DNA of 46,700 bases from Desulforamulus profundi (GTDB taxonomy: Bacteria; Bacillota_B; Desulfotomaculia; Desulfotomaculales; Desulfotomaculaceae), in contig NZ_AWQQ01000095.1 in NCBI RefSeq assembly GCF_002607855.1, positions 22,362 to 69,061 of the forward strand, given 5' to 3'. Below are positions 1 through 10,073 of this stretch, piece by piece. Below the pieces are notes generated by a model that worked only from the letters and a program-made list of their open reading frames with translations, had not been told where the DNA came from and made no database searches. Positions within the stretch are counted from its first letter, which is position 1. Each line of letters starts with the position of its first letter. The position numbers were made by a program, and so were the translations under genes.

Positions 1-1
1 C

Positions 2-634
2 CGGATGGCCCGGCTCATCAAAAAGGCCGATTATGCTATCAGTGGCGCGTGCGTCGAGGACATTGAGTACCACCCGGACCGAAAGCTTGACAAGGCACAG
101 ATAATCAGACTGGCTACCTGCAACTACATCCAGGAATATCACAATGTAGTCATTCTCGGGGCGACAGGAAGTGGCAAAACCTACCTCTCTAATGCCTTCG
201 GAATGGCGGCCAGCCGTAACTTCTACACCGTGAAATATGTGAGATTACCAGATCTGCTGAGCGAGTTGGCAATCGCCCGCGGCGAAGGAACCTACCGCAA
301 GGTTATCAAGCAGTACAAGCAAGTGAAATTATTGATTTTAGATGAGTGGCTGCTATTTCCTCTCAAAGAGAGTGAAGCGCGGGATCTGCTTGAAATCGTC
401 GAGGCAAGGCATAAAAAAGCCTCCACCATTTTCTGCTCCCAATTTGATGTTGCCGGCTGGCATCTTAAAATCGGTGAGCCGACGCTTGCAGACGCTATCT
501 GCGACAGAATAGTCCACGACTCTTACAGAATTATGATTGAAGGAGACTCCATGCGCAAGAGAAAGGTATTATGGAATAGATCTGTCTTTTGGGGAACTGG
601 TGTCGGGGCAACCGGCACCAGGATTCCAAATTAA
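2..634 (+). CDS. istB: IS21-family helper ATPase IstB, 5' end outside the window
   Basis: AAA+ ATPase that assists the IS21 transposase IstA. The Walker A motif GATGSGKT (about residues 52-59) and Walker B LLILDEW (about 109-115) are clear, and the C-terminal GDSMRKR is the usual IstB ending. The frame is open to the left edge and the first visible Met lies inside the conserved RLIKKA region, so the true start and the partner istA lie upstream. About 23 extra residues follow MRKR, so the end may be altered. No IS21 terminal repeat could be identified to the right. Family assignment is firm; activity is unknown. Confidence 0.9.
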   Translation, partial: RMARLIKKADYAISGACVEDIEYHPDRKLDKAQIIRLATCNYIQEYHNVVILGATGSGKTYLSNAFGMAASRNFYTVKYVRLPDLLSELAIARGEGTYRKVIKQYKQVKLLILDEWLLFPLKESEARDLLEIVEARHKKASTIFCSQFDVAGWHLKIGEPTLADAICDRIVHDSYRIMIEGDSMRKRKVLWNRSVFWGTGVGATGTRIPN

Positions 635-1045
635 GATACTATCCTCTAGCTACCGTGATCAGTTGTAACGAAACCTATGCCCAATATCAGCGGAAGGTGC
701 ACAACGTCAAACGGTTAACGTGCACTCGCGCACCGAAATATTCAGCTTCGTCGGTTCTTCACTTTCGTTCAGCTTCATGGCACTCACCTGACTAATATAT
801 TAGCCTTTTCCTTTTGCGCTCAGCACCACAACTTTTGGTTGCAGCACCCAAAGGCGGTTTGAAATCTTCACCTGAATGCCGATTTCGAGGGGCCCACCCT
901 CATCTCTTACAAAGCACGAAGCGATTGCTTGTTCCCCCCTTTCTAGGCAATCACTTCTTCAGGACACACTTTGACGCTTACTTTTTATGCAAAAGATTAA
1001 AAAAACGTGGCTGACGCCACGGTGATGAGAAAGGAATAAATATGG
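635..1045. other. gene-poor stretch after istB
   Basis: No convincing full gene is seen. The only gene-like item is a 23-codon minus-strand frame at 707-778 that starts MKLNESEEPTKLN and has a good ribosome site (AGGTGAG, 4 bases before ATG). It stops early and resembles the truncated 5' end of a gene. The longer plus-strand frames here have no start signals or recognisable motifs. The stretch is probably insertion-element or rearrangement debris. Confidence 0.4.
999..1021 (-). terminator. rho-independent terminator of the glycan operon
   Basis: A perfect 6-bp stem (CGTGGC / GCCACG, loop TGAC) is followed on the minus strand by a run of seven T. It lies 25 bp beyond the stop of the pyruvyl-transferase gene, the last gene of the minus-strand operon. 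Confidence 0.8.
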
Positions 1046-2185
1046 TTATATTATGAGATTTTTTAGTACTAAGGCTGGGTTTTCCGCTTTTTCTTTATAC
1101 GAGGGCATTTTTTCAGTCAAAATCCGCTTTATTTTATCTTCATTTTGCATCATGTTTTCAAACATTGAGAGTAAACTGTAATCATTTTTGAAGCTTTGAA
1201 GCGGCAAAACGTAATCTCCAAGTCCCAAATCTGCTGCGATACCTTTTGACTTTACCGAATAACCCATAACAATCGCTGGGATGCAGGAAGAATAGGCGGC
1301 TATGGACGCATGTGTTCGTGCAAATACACCGAAACGGCACTTTGATATGATATATTTATACTCCGCTGCGCTAAATTTCTCGCTGATTAAACAGATCCTC
1401 TCTTTGTCGGCAGTCGGGTTATAAATATCCTGCAATAGCTTAAAATCATTATCTGCAGGCATCGTAACATGAGGAATCAACGCCACATTCATATCCGTAT
1501 TTTTAATAATTGATTGAATCAGATTTTCAATATTCCTTAGAATAATTCCGCCAATGTTCTCTCTGCGAAGAATCAGCGGGCTTATATTCACCGCAACGGT
1601 ATTGCCTGGAATAAAATGATCCGGAAGATTGCTCTCCTTTGCCTCCAATAGAAACGCGATGTCAGAACATGGGATGACATTATCGAGTCCCTTAGCTTTT
1701 AAAGCATTGAAAGTCCAAGATTCTCTGGCTGTAATCATGTGGTGGGTTCTTAAGGTGCCGATCATTTCATTGCTGATCATTGACGGTTCTATGGAACAGC
1801 TCCATAATATGCTTAAGGCTCCGCGCTCAAGGGCAGTTTCGTGTATGATCTTCCACTTCCGCCAATTATCATAACAATAGTTGTCGCCGCCGACAGACAG
1901 GCAAATTGTATCTTTGGTTATTTTATCAAGCGTGGATTTGTAGATCAGTCCGTCATATTTTCCTTTTTGCAAGGAATTCTTATCCAATTCAAGATAATCG
2001 GGATCACGTTCGCAGTATTCATCTGCCGGCATGTCGAACTCCAGATCCTGATCTTTGAAATGGGTTGACAGAATGATTTTACTGCCCGAATAGAGCTTAT
2101 GAAGCAATTTGACCGTGCATTTTATAATTGCTTCCGCGCCGTGGTTGTATGCGCCGCCGTGTCCATACAGCAAAAACTGTTTCAT
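1046..2185 (-). CDS. polysaccharide pyruvyl transferase family protein
   Basis: 379 aa. The N-terminus LLYGHGGAYNHGAEAI and a C-terminal FARTHASIAAYSSCIPAIVMGYS segment match the polysaccharide pyruvyl transferase family (CsaB-like, GT-B-like fold), which moves a pyruvyl group from phosphoenolpyruvate onto a sugar of a surface glycan. This copy is uninterrupted. Its ATG overlaps the TGA of the preceding glycosyltransferase (ATGA), once that gene's frame is restored, so the two were translationally coupled. It is the last gene before the terminator. The acceptor sugar is unknown. Such enzymes often sit next to FrhB-type proteins in exopolysaccharide loci, as one does here. Confidence 0.85.
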   Translation of the reverse strand: MKQFLLYGHGGAYNHGAEAIIKCTVKLLHKLYSGSKIILSTHFKDQDLEFDMPADEYCERDPDYLELDKNSLQKGKYDGLIYKSTLDKITKDTICLSVGGDNYCYDNWRKWKIIHETALERGALSILWSCSIEPSMISNEMIGTLRTHHMITARESWTFNALKAKGLDNVIPCSDIAFLLEAKESNLPDHFIPGNTVAVNISPLILRRENIGGIILRNIENLIQSIIKNTDMNVALIPHVTMPADNDFKLLQDIYNPTADKERICLISEKFSAAEYKYIISKCRFGVFARTHASIAAYSSCIPAIVMGYSVKSKGIAADLGLGDYVLPLQSFKNDYSLLSMFENMMQNEDKIKRILTEKMPSYKEKAENPALVLKNLII

Positions 2186-3691
2186 TGCGTCAACCTCTTT
2201 CTTAACTCTATGAAATCCGTATCATTGGGCAGAATCTCGTCCCAGTCTGCAAGTTCATCCTCGCCTCATCGGTTCGGGATAAATCAATGAGCAGCGAAAT
2301 CTGTAATTTCTTGAAATAAATATAATCGTCCGTATATTCCAGCTTGGCCGACAGGTTCAGCCCAAGTATCAAAAATGCCTCTATGTACTCGACAGGGATA
2401 TCTGTTCCTTGCGCTATCTTATCCTCAATTTGTCTCAGCGCTTTTTCCTCTTCCTGCTGCAGGATTGAAAAAACGATATCACGAAAAAATATCAAAAATC
2501 CGGCATCCAATCCGGCTAGCAACGGCGACTTGGAAGTGCTTGAAACGATCTGCGCATCAGCGATTCCCATTTCCATCCGCCTATCCTTTATTTTTGCCAG
2601 CAGCAGGAACACCCCGCTGTCCTGCCAGCCGCCGATCTGAGTGGGATAAATGCCCATCGTTGCAAGCATTTCGGCGGCGAGTTCCATTCCCGTTCCGCTG
2701 CGAACCTCCTCCTGCGAGAGTATCCACTGCGCAACCTGACCGAACAGCATTTTTTTCTGCTCCTCCGCGCCACCCGTCCATTGGGCAAGTTTTTGCGTTT
2801 GCTGGCTTTGGAAAATATCTTGCAGCCGGTATAGTTTGTCTGTAACGCTCAACTGCGCATTTAGCAGGACCTTCATTGTGTCCTGGATTGCATTGAGATA
2901 TACATGGAACAGAAAATTTAAGTTTTCATGACTGACCGCACCGCACTTTGAAAGTAAAAAATCACAAGCATTATCAAAAAGTATCGGATCGGAGGCTATG
3001 CGTTTGTCGTCGAACTGTTGAGAAACAGATTTCGGATACATATAGTATTTGTGCAGAGATTCAGCCAAAACTCCAACACGACTGGCATTGCGAAAAGCTT
3101 CCACAGCAAAAAGAGTGTCGCTTCCATAGATAATGCTTTTTTATTTTCAAAATTACACCTGCGAAGCACGGACAGAGAATACATTTTGCCCCATACTGTT
3201 CGCATAAACTGATGATACAGAGGGAAATGCTCATTGAATCCGTCGCCTTCCACAATGAGGTTTTGCTCGAGTTTTCTCGTTCCGAGAAATCGGTTTGTCG
3301 GTGCGTCGATAAAGTCATGTCCGCAGGCGGCAACTTCCAGGTTATGTTCCTCTATGAACACGAGTATTTTTTTAAAGAAGTCCGGGGCATATTCATCGTC
3401 AGCATCGAGATTACAGAACCACCCGCCATCATTTCCGTAATTATTCAGTAACAATGGTAAAAAACGTTTAATTAGAAAATGTATATCATTCCGTTCATTG
3501 GAAAACGGGATAATTCGCCTGTCGTAAAGAGCATATCTTTCAATTATCTCCATTGTTTTATCGTTGGAGCCATTATTACAGATCCAACAAATGAAATCGT
3601 CATGGGTTTGAGATAATATACTTTCAATTGACCTGTGCAGGACCTTTTCAGCATTATAAGCTTGAATATATACGAATACGCACTTTTCCAT
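2182..3691 (-). pseudogene. family 2 glycosyltransferase with C-terminal helical region, two frameshifts
   Basis: The start at 3691 (MEKCVFVYIQAYN) has a good site, AAGGAGAT. The N-terminal GT-A domain shows YIQAYNAEKVL, NNGSNDKT and the DxD-like NLDADDEY. The frame breaks at a T6 run (3137-3142); one more base restores ...IIYGSDTLFAVEAFRNAS. A second break near 2255 removes the true end (...DELADWDEILPND), which otherwise runs to a TGA overlapping the pyruvyl-transferase ATG. With two bases restored the length is a clean 503 codons. The C-terminal ~300 residues are helical and TPR-like. It probably adds a sugar to a surface glycan. Both breaks are net -1 and could be sequence errors. Confidence 0.8.
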
Positions 3692-3701
3692 AACTATCTC
3701 C

Positions 3702-4504
3702 TTACATCTGTTCTGCGGGAGCAAATCTTTCAAAATTGTCGCAAAATCCATTGCAATAGTCACAGGCTGCAAAAAACTTACGATTGAAGAAGTTCTTTAC
3801 TTGTTCTTTTTTTGTTCTTTTGACAACAGATCATCGAATAAGTCAATCCTATCAATATGAGCATTGACAAGATTTAAACTTTCACATCTTTTGCAAACTG
3901 CGCAAATATACATTTTTCCGTCTACGATAAGAAATCGCTGAAATTTTTCGGAAAATATGCACCGTTTATAAACACTTTTGTTTTCATCTTCTGTCCGATG
4001 CCTTTTGGATAAATCGGACATATCAATCCAACCGTTATAATAAGCGTCCTCACCATAGTATTTTCTGACTATATGTTTTATACCGAACGTATTTAAGGCG
4101 TCAGTAATTTGTTGCACACTTTTCGATAATGCCGGCCCGTAATTATCCACGATAATGCCGACTTTATTTGAACGGCTCAAACTTTTTAAGGTCCTCTCAT
4201 CCGGCACGATAGTTCCGTTGGTTATTATATCTAATATCCCAATTCTTTCATTATAAGAAGAAGCTAAGAAATTTACCAATTCAGCCAGTTACGGATGTAA
4301 TAGCGGTTCACCGCCGCTGAGTGTAAATTTCTCGACATAATCCACAACTTCAAAATATTTAATGACACTCTTTGCTAAATCATCGTAACCCCAATGAGGC
4401 GTGGGAGAATAATATGGCGAGTATGCACCACACAGTTTGCATCTTAAATTACATCTGTGTGTGATAGTTAATTCTGTTCGTTCGCATTTTATTATGTCAT
4501 TCAT
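3702..4504 (-). pseudogene. third radical SAM paralogue, nonsense plus frameshift
   Basis: Starts MNDIIKCERTEL after an AAGGGGG site. The SAM-cluster cysteines fall at 18, 22 and 25 (CNLRCKLC), exactly as in the two neighbouring copies. GGEPLLHP is followed by TAA at 4289-4291, where both paralogues have CAA (Gln), an in-frame nonsense change. A further -1 shift lies in a T7 run at 3807-3813; restoring one base recovers the family C-terminus ACDYCNGFCDNFERFAPAEQM and a 267-codon length. The nonsense change cannot be a homopolymer artefact, so this copy is most likely dead. It is followed 10 bp later by the glycosyltransferase. Confidence 0.85.
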
Positions 4505-4524
4505 AGGAAACCCCCTTAAATACC

Positions 4525-5328
4525 TTATAATTGCTCCGCAGGAGCATAGCGTTTAGAATCCTCACAAAAGCCGTTGCAATACTCGCAGGCGGAAAAAAAT
4601 CTCCGATTGTAAAAATTTTGTATTTGTTTTCTCTTCTCCTCAATCGGCTCCGAATCGCTTGAAAAATCCACATATTCGCTTGGATTATCCGGTATAATTC
4701 CCAAACTCTCACAACGTTTATAGACGCCGCAAATGTATGCTTTCCCATCAAAAATAACAAAGCACCGAAACGGTCCCGGATAGGCGCAGCGTTTATAAAT
4801 ATTTTCTGTTTCGTCGGCGGTCCTGTTCTTTTTTGACAAGTCCAACAAATCAACCCATCCGCCAAAATGAGCATCTTCGCCGTAATATTTTCTGACACGG
4901 TGCTTGATGCCGGCCTCATTGAAATCCTCGACAATCTGAGGTACTTTTGCTGACAGCTCCGGCCCGTAATTGTCTACCAAAATGTCGATTTTGCCCGAAC
5001 GGCTCAAACTGTTCAAAAGTCGCTTATCAGGCGCAACCGCGCCATTGGTTATAATCTCCAGCGTTCCTATTCTATCAATATATTTAATTATGAAATCCAT
5101 GATATCCGGCAACTGTGGATGCAGCAGCGGCTCACCGCCGTTAATGGTGAATTTATCAACGTTATCGACAACCTCAAAATATCTCCTGACACTCTCTATT
5201 AAAGACTCAAGGGAATAGTGAGTCGGCACAGTGTAATAAGGCGCACTTACAGCGCACAGCTTGCATTTTAAATTGCACCTGAATGTGACCACCAAAGTAG
5301 TATTCGAGAGATGCAGTGTTTGTTCCAT
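4525..5328 (-). CDS. radical SAM protein with C-terminal Cys cluster, copy 2
   Basis: 267 aa from the ATG at 5328, chosen because AAGGAGG lies 8 bases upstream and because the first Cys then falls at residue 18 as in the sister copies. The frame extends to 5355. CNLKCKLC (CX3CX2C) binds the 4Fe-4S cluster that cleaves S-adenosylmethionine; INGGEPLLHPQLP is the GGE motif. The C-terminus carries CEYCNGFC, a reduced SPASM/twitch-like cluster site, ending APAEQL. A conserved RKYYGEDAHFGGW lies mid-protein. The substrate is unknown; the glycan neighbours suggest a sugar or sugar-linked residue. It is intact. Confidence 0.85.
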   Translation of the reverse strand: MEQTLHLSNTTLVVTFRCNLKCKLCAVSAPYYTVPTHYSLESLIESVRRYFEVVDNVDKFTINGGEPLLHPQLPDIMDFIIKYIDRIGTLEIITNGAVAPDKRLLNSLSRSGKIDILVDNYGPELSAKVPQIVEDFNEAGIKHRVRKYYGEDAHFGGWVDLLDLSKKNRTADETENIYKRCAYPGPFRCFVIFDGKAYICGVYKRCESLGIIPDNPSEYVDFSSDSEPIEEKRKQIQNFYNRRFFSACEYCNGFCEDSKRYAPAEQL

Positions 5329-5351
5329 TTGGATATCCTCCTTGCGGTCTT

Positions 5352-6152
5352 TCATAATTGTTCTGCGGGCGTGTACCGCTCTGCATCCACACAGAATCCA
5401 TTACAATACGAGCAGACAGATAGCCGTCTGCGATTTCTCAGGCTTATTAGCTGAGCCTTTATATCTGTTGCAGATAAAGTATCGTCCATTAAGTCAACAT
5501 ACTCGCTTGGATCATCGGATACAAAATCTAATAACTGTTTATTGATATAGCACATATGTGCCGTTCCGTTGATAATGAAAATGTGGTTTTTAAAAGTTGT
5601 GGTATACATACAGCGGGCAAATAGTTCCTCATTTTCTTTTTCGGTTCTTTGTTTGTCTGAAAAATCAGAGATATCAAGCCAACCGCCGTAATGCGCGTCT
5701 TCGCCGTAATATTTTCTGACGCGATGTTTGATACCATACTTTTTAAATGCATCAACAATCTGTGGGACCTTCGTAGACAGTTCCGGTCCGTAATCATCCA
5801 CCATTATATCGACCTTATCAGAGAATCTAAGGCTCTGCAGCAGCCGCTCACCGGGAACAACCGTGCCGTTGGTAATAATTTCAAACAATTCGATTTGATT
5901 AATATAAGCCGCAAAGAAATCCACCATTTCAGGAAGCTGCGGATGTAAGAGAGGTTCACCGCCGCTGATTGTAAACAGCCTGACATGATCAATACTATTA
6001 AAAAAGCGCTCAACACCTCTTGTTATTTGCTCGTAGGGATAATGGCAGGGCGACGGATGAATCGGCGCATAAGTAGCGCACAATTTGCACTTCAATGTGC
6101 ATTTTGATGTAATCAGTGCGGTTAGATTCATTTTATTTGATGTGTCTTCCAT
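5352..6152 (-). CDS. radical SAM protein with C-terminal Cys cluster, copy 1
   Basis: 266 aa from the ATG at 6152 (MEDTSNKMNLTAL), preceded by AAGGGATGG; the open frame extends to 6182. CTLKCKLC at residues 18-25, ISGGEPLLHPQLP, RKYYGEDAHYGGW and the terminal CSYCNGFC...TPAEQL match copies 2 and 3. Its TGA overlaps the upstream ATG (5355) of the copy-2 frame, indicating tight coupling. Copies share their motifs but differ widely elsewhere, so the duplication is old and the copies may act on different substrates. The function is unknown beyond radical SAM chemistry. Confidence 0.85.
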   Translation of the reverse strand: MEDTSNKMNLTALITSKCTLKCKLCATYAPIHPSPCHYPYEQITRGVERFFNSIDHVRLFTISGGEPLLHPQLPEMVDFFAAYINQIELFEIITNGTVVPGERLLQSLRFSDKVDIMVDDYGPELSTKVPQIVDAFKKYGIKHRVRKYYGEDAHYGGWLDISDFSDKQRTEKENEELFARCMYTTTFKNHIFIINGTAHMCYINKQLLDFVSDDPSEYVDLMDDTLSATDIKAQLISLRNRRRLSVCSYCNGFCVDAERYTPAEQL

Positions 6153-6302
6153 TTTTATAACCATCCCTTTCGCTTCGCTCAAGGCTCAAAACGCTATGAA
6201 AATTGTTGCCTGTGCGTTATCCTTTAATTGGTCGTGCAAGTAAACTACAGAGCACGGGGAGGTGAGTGCTGTTGTTTTTAATTCTCTTGAGCATTTTCAG
6301 AT

Positions 6303-7439
6303 TTATTCTCCCGTCGTTTTCATATTTTCCATAACATCAGTAAATCGATCATTGAGCATATTCTTCCAAAATATATCTCTCATTTCGCTTTGCTTGGCGC
6401 AATTCAGCAAACAAGTGTTAAAGGGCACTAATTCCGCCAGCATATGTTTTTCATAATGCAAGTATGGTTTAATTCTGTCAAAGACCTTTTGGCCTCTTTC
6501 GGAATGAAGCATTAGCATAGATACGCCACAGTCCGTGTCGTCGCTGCTTTCCCGCAGTCTTATTCCCCAAAAGTCCCCGAGCGTAATATCAACAGGGCGC
6601 TTAACCCCCTTGAATTCGCACTGTCCGCAGCTTGGCCGCATATACAGGTTCAAGTCTTTTTTAATGTATCCAAACATGAACGGGTCTGTATCGCGTCCTC
6701 CGAGATACTCCTGCCCATCCTCGAAAATTATTTTTGTACAAAACCTATTCCAACCGAAAGTTTTGTTTTTAAACCAGACCAGTTTGATGCGTGAGCCGTA
6801 TTCCGATTCCAGATCATCAAGATATTTCAAATACACCATCGGCGAATTAACACCGCGGCAGATAAAGTCACACAGGATTAGGTTGTCATACGGTTTTTGC
6901 AGAAAGACTTTCAATCCGGCGCATTGACAAGGCGTACCGACAAATAAAACAGGATTGCCTTTTTTGAGCACCGCTTCGATCTGCCTATAAATATCTTTCG
7001 TTTCGCTCTGCACATATTTCGATTGACGCAATAGGGCAATATCCTCACTTCGGTCAATCATGGCGTGTTCAACCAAATGCCTGTCATTGTATCTTGCTCC
7101 GGCAACATAGCCATTTTGCTGCAGCACAGCTTTTGCAAGTTCCGTGAAAATCCCGCCGGAGGTGCTGTTGTATCGCGTTTCCTCGTCAATGGTCCAGGCG
7201 GCGTAAACCTGTGGGGCTTCTTGATTCTCCGGTATTGTTGGCGGATTAATAACAGGGCAGCAGGTTACGCAATTTCCGCAGTTATTGCATGCTGAAGAGT
7301 CAACAGATGGATATGGAAAGCCTTCTTCATCAGCTTTCATAGTGACACTTCCGCCAGGGCAGGCATTCACACATGCACCGCAGCCTGTACAGCGGCTTTT
7401 TTCAATGTATTCAACCGTCTGCGTAACGATCACTTCCAA
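6303..7439 (-). CDS. FrhB-type iron-sulfur flavoprotein (F420 hydrogenase/dehydrogenase beta family)
   Basis: 378 aa. Two N-terminal 4Fe-4S ferredoxin motifs are visible, [12 protein letters not shown] and [12 protein letters not shown]. They are followed by the FrhB-like domain with [26 protein letters not shown] and [22 protein letters not shown]. Members in exopolysaccharide loci are thought to be flavin-dependent oxidoreductases, often beside pyruvyl transferases. It starts with TTG at 7439, overlapping the acyltransferase stop, and has no strong ribosome site, so translation is probably coupled. An attractive inference is that it supplies electrons to the radical SAM proteins encoded next; nothing in the sequence proves it. 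Confidence 0.8.
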   Translation of the reverse strand: MEVIVTQTVEYIEKSRCTGCGACVNACPGGSVTMKADEEGFPYPSVDSSACNNCGNCVTCCPVINPPTIPENQEAPQVYAAWTIDEETRYNSTSGGIFTELAKAVLQQNGYVAGARYNDRHLVEHAMIDRSEDIALLRQSKYVQSETKDIYRQIEAVLKKGNPVLFVGTPCQCAGLKVFLQKPYDNLILCDFICRGVNSPMVYLKYLDDLESEYGSRIKLVWFKNKTFGWNRFCTKIIFEDGQEYLGGRDTDPFMFGYIKKDLNLYMRPSCGQCEFKGVKRPVDITLGDFWGIRLRESSDDTDCGVSMLMLHSERGQKVFDRIKPYLHYEKHMLAELVPFNTCLLNCAKQSEMRDIFWKNMLNDRFTDVMENMKTTGE

Positions 7440-8023
7440 TCAACATTTTCTTTCATCACTTTCGCAGGATTTCCCGCCGCAACGCACCCTGGCGGCACAT
7501 CACGAGTCACGACAGCACCGGCAGCTATTATCGCACCGTCTCCAATCGTAACGCCTTTTAAGATAATTGCACCCGCGCCGATCCAAACATGGTTTCCTAT
7601 TAAAACAGGAGCGGTCGGGTTCATTTGGTTACCCTGCTCGTCGATAATTCTATGGTGGTCGCTGTCGTAGATGAGGACCCCGCGCGCAATGGCGGCGCCG
7701 TCTCCGATTGTGATACGGTTCGCACAGGCAATCACACAATCCGAATTGATATAGCCGTTTCCCAGCGTTAATACCCCGCCGGGAAAAACCTCAATGCTCG
7801 AACCATAAAATACCTTGAAATTACCGTTGACAATTAAACCGGATTCGGCATGCATCTTCAAATAGGTTTCGGCATTTGAGCCTGTCCTCAGATTATGTCC
7901 CATACTGAGATGGGCATTCAACTCTATTGAAGCGGTAGGGTGCAAATCAAAAATGACCCTTCCCGAAGTTGAAATGTGGTCTTTTTGCATGCCTTTGATT
8001 ATTTTACATACTTCTCCATCCAT
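7430..8023 (-). CDS. hexapeptide-repeat acyltransferase (maltose O-acetyltransferase-like)
   Basis: 197 aa. Left-handed beta-helix hexapeptide repeats run through most of the protein, with [19 protein letters not shown] and [20 protein letters not shown] typical of the LacA/NodL/Vat group, and a catalytic-type His pair in YDSDHHRI. It probably acetylates a sugar of the glycan built by this operon. Its start lies inside the end of the glycosyltransferase gene (25-bp overlap) and its stop overlaps the start of the FrhB gene, so the three are translated as a coupled block. It is intact. Confidence 0.85.
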   Translation of the reverse strand: MDGEVCKIIKGMQKDHISTSGRVIFDLHPTASIELNAHLSMGHNLRTGSNAETYLKMHAESGLIVNGNFKVFYGSSIEVFPGGVLTLGNGYINSDCVIACANRITIGDGAAIARGVLIYDSDHHRIIDEQGNQMNPTAPVLIGNHVWIGAGAIILKGVTIGDGAIIAAGAVVTRDVPPGCVAAGNPAKVMKENVDWK

Positions 8024-8946
8024 TCTTTTTCAAACCCCTCAGTATAAATGCCATTATAAAACTCATTCCAGTGCTCGCGCAATTCCCGTCGCATAAACGC
8101 AAGCGGCTCGTCACAGGTCGTCAGCCCATACCTGTGAATTTTCTCTACCATGGAGATCATATACGACCATTCGCTGTAAAGAGCCAAATCTGCTAGCTGC
8201 GGCAGTATTCCGCTGATATACTCGGTCCGCTCCCGGAACGCCTCAAGGTATTCGCGGAGCTGAACAGGATTGAGCAGGTGGTGTTTGGTCGCCGCGCTTG
8301 AGTTGTTCCCCGGGTGCCGGTAGAAGGTATATTTCGGAACACCGTGTGCCGCGACTGTTTTCGCATTGGCAAAATAACGGTAGGTTGTCGAAATGTCGTC
8401 ATAGCTACCCGTATTTGAGAAGCGGATTTTATCGAACAACTCACGCATGATCAGCTTTGTCGGCATAGCGGCATTGTAACGTATGCGGCGCAGATAAGCA
8501 TCGGCCGATTGTACCGCGTCCATGATAAAAAGCTCGTCATAGGCGTAAATGTGATTGGGCGATACCGCGCCGTTTTCTTCTTTATTCGAGCCGCACACGG
8601 CAATATCCGCACCGTGTGTCTTTGCAAGTTCGTATAAGAACTCCAGAAAATCCGGCTCGGCGTAATCGTCATCGTCAATGAAGGCGATGTACTCACCTGT
8701 GGCGGCATCCAGCCCCGTATTACGTCCGCTTCCGATGTTACCGCGTTGGCGGTGGATCACATGGATTCGTGAATCTTGCGCGGCATATTCGTCGGCAATC
8801 GTACCGCTTGTATCGGTGGACCCATTGTCGACAATGATAAACTCAAAGTCGTTCAGTGTTTGATTCAGAATGCTCTCAACCGCTCTTCCGACGAGTTCCT
8901 GGCGGTTGTATGTAAGCATGATTACGCTGATTTTCGGCCGCTGCAA
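7999..8946 (-). CDS. family 2 glycosyltransferase
   Basis: 315 aa GT-A enzyme: [20 protein letters not shown] at the N-terminus, [31 protein letters not shown] with the DDD metal site. It starts with TTG at 8946 behind AGAGAGGG. It is probably a sugar transferase of the surface or flagellin glycan. It is uninterrupted, unlike its relative further down the operon. Confidence 0.88.
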   Translation of the reverse strand: MQRPKISVIMLTYNRQELVGRAVESILNQTLNDFEFIIVDNGSTDTSGTIADEYAAQDSRIHVIHRQRGNIGSGRNTGLDAATGEYIAFIDDDDYAEPDFLEFLYELAKTHGADIAVCGSNKEENGAVSPNHIYAYDELFIMDAVQSADAYLRRIRYNAAMPTKLIMRELFDKIRFSNTGSYDDISTTYRYFANAKTVAAHGVPKYTFYRHPGNNSSAATKHHLLNPVQLREYLEAFRERTEYISGILPQLADLALYSEWSYMISMVEKIHRYGLTTCDEPLAFMRRELREHWNEFYNGIYTEGFEKEWMEKYVK

Positions 8947-8962
8947 ATCTCAAACCCTCTCT

Positions 8963-10071
8963 TTATACTGCGTAAAGTACGGTGTCAAATATTCCGTCGG
9001 CGCACTGTCTCAAAGTGAATTGATAGCTTGGATCAATTTCAGAGATCAGTTTCGGCGGTTCATAGATATCTTCCGGCTTGTGATATACGCAAACCGCAAG
9101 TTTGGGGTGCTTCTGTCTTATGACGTTTTCTGCGCCGATAAGAGCTTCTTTTTCCGCCCCCTCTATGTCCATCTTGATAAATGTGGGCAGCTCATCACTG
9201 GGTTTGCCCTCAAAAAAACTGTCAATCGATGTAACGGGCACCGAAACGGTGCGAACTCCCGTTACAAAGGTTGAACCGGCATTTCCGCCGTCGCTGAAGA
9301 ATTTAAGCTCCGTGTCACAGATCCATAACCCCTTGCCAATCACATCAATATTTTCATATTTTTGGAGGTTGCGAATCGCTTTTTCGCGAGCTGATTCATC
9401 AGGCTCAAAAGAATAGATATGGCGATATCCTCCCGTGTTTTCGATTTTTGTCTGCTTGATAAATTCCTCCGCCGTGTCGCCGATGTAAGCACCGCCGTCA
9501 ACAAAGACCTCGTTTGCTCCGAGGCTGATGATTCCCGGTTCGAAATAGATCGGCGCAGCCGAAGTTTGGGAAAGTTCGGCTGCGGTAAGATACATCCTTA
9601 TTCTGTCTATCAAGAGCTTTTTTGAAGTATCGTCTAAAAAATGGTACGCCCATTCGTATCCCGCAAGGTGGTCGCGGACGAAATCCAATGGGTGTATAAA
9701 ACTAATTTCTGATGATGTGGACTGGTAAATCCTTGTTTCGGGGAATCCCAGAGAGTTCAGCTTTCTTTTAATTTCATCCGCAAATATATAGGAACAGATA
9801 ATTACATTCGCATCCGGATATTCTTCCTTCAGTTGATTCGGCGAGATAATTTCTAATCCGGTGTCACCATATATGCCCGTCTTATAGGTATCGCATACAG
9901 CTGCGATTTTAATATCAAAATCCTTGCATACCGATACAACAGAATTCCGCAGCCATAGAGGACAAGGGGATTTTTGGAAAAAATCTCTTTTCGGTCCGCA
10001 AGCGCTCTAAAAGGGTTTTCGGCAAAATAAGCCGCTTCGATTTTTTCAAATTCTTTTTTGAAGTTGTCCAT
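8963..10071 (-). pseudogene. FkbM-family methyltransferase, one frameshift
   Basis: SAM-dependent methyltransferase of the FkbM type, common in glycan loci. The C-terminal 241 codons carry VFVDGGAYIGDT (SAM motif I), FEPDESAREK and FIKMDIEGAEKEAL. The N-terminal part starts at 10071 (MDNFKKEFEKIEAAYF), reads LVLYGCGI, then shifts frame near 9940-9955. The other frame continues SVVSVCKDFDIKIAAVCDTY and on into the methyltransferase domain, a nucleotide-binding-like N-domain often fused to FkbM. With one base restored it has 369 codons. The net shift is -1. Whether the shift is real or an error is open. Confidence 0.8.
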
Positions 10072-10073
10072 AC

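Noticed and set aside
598..620. GGTGTCGG/CCGGCACC hairpin at the istB end as a terminator
   Set aside because: It lies inside the coding frame and has no T-tract on either strand.
3137..3813. Homopolymer runs as phase-variation switches of the glycan genes
   Set aside because: Six- and seven-base runs are short for phase variation, and the same -1 pattern occurs in housekeeping genes, so a sequence artefact or simple mutation fits better.
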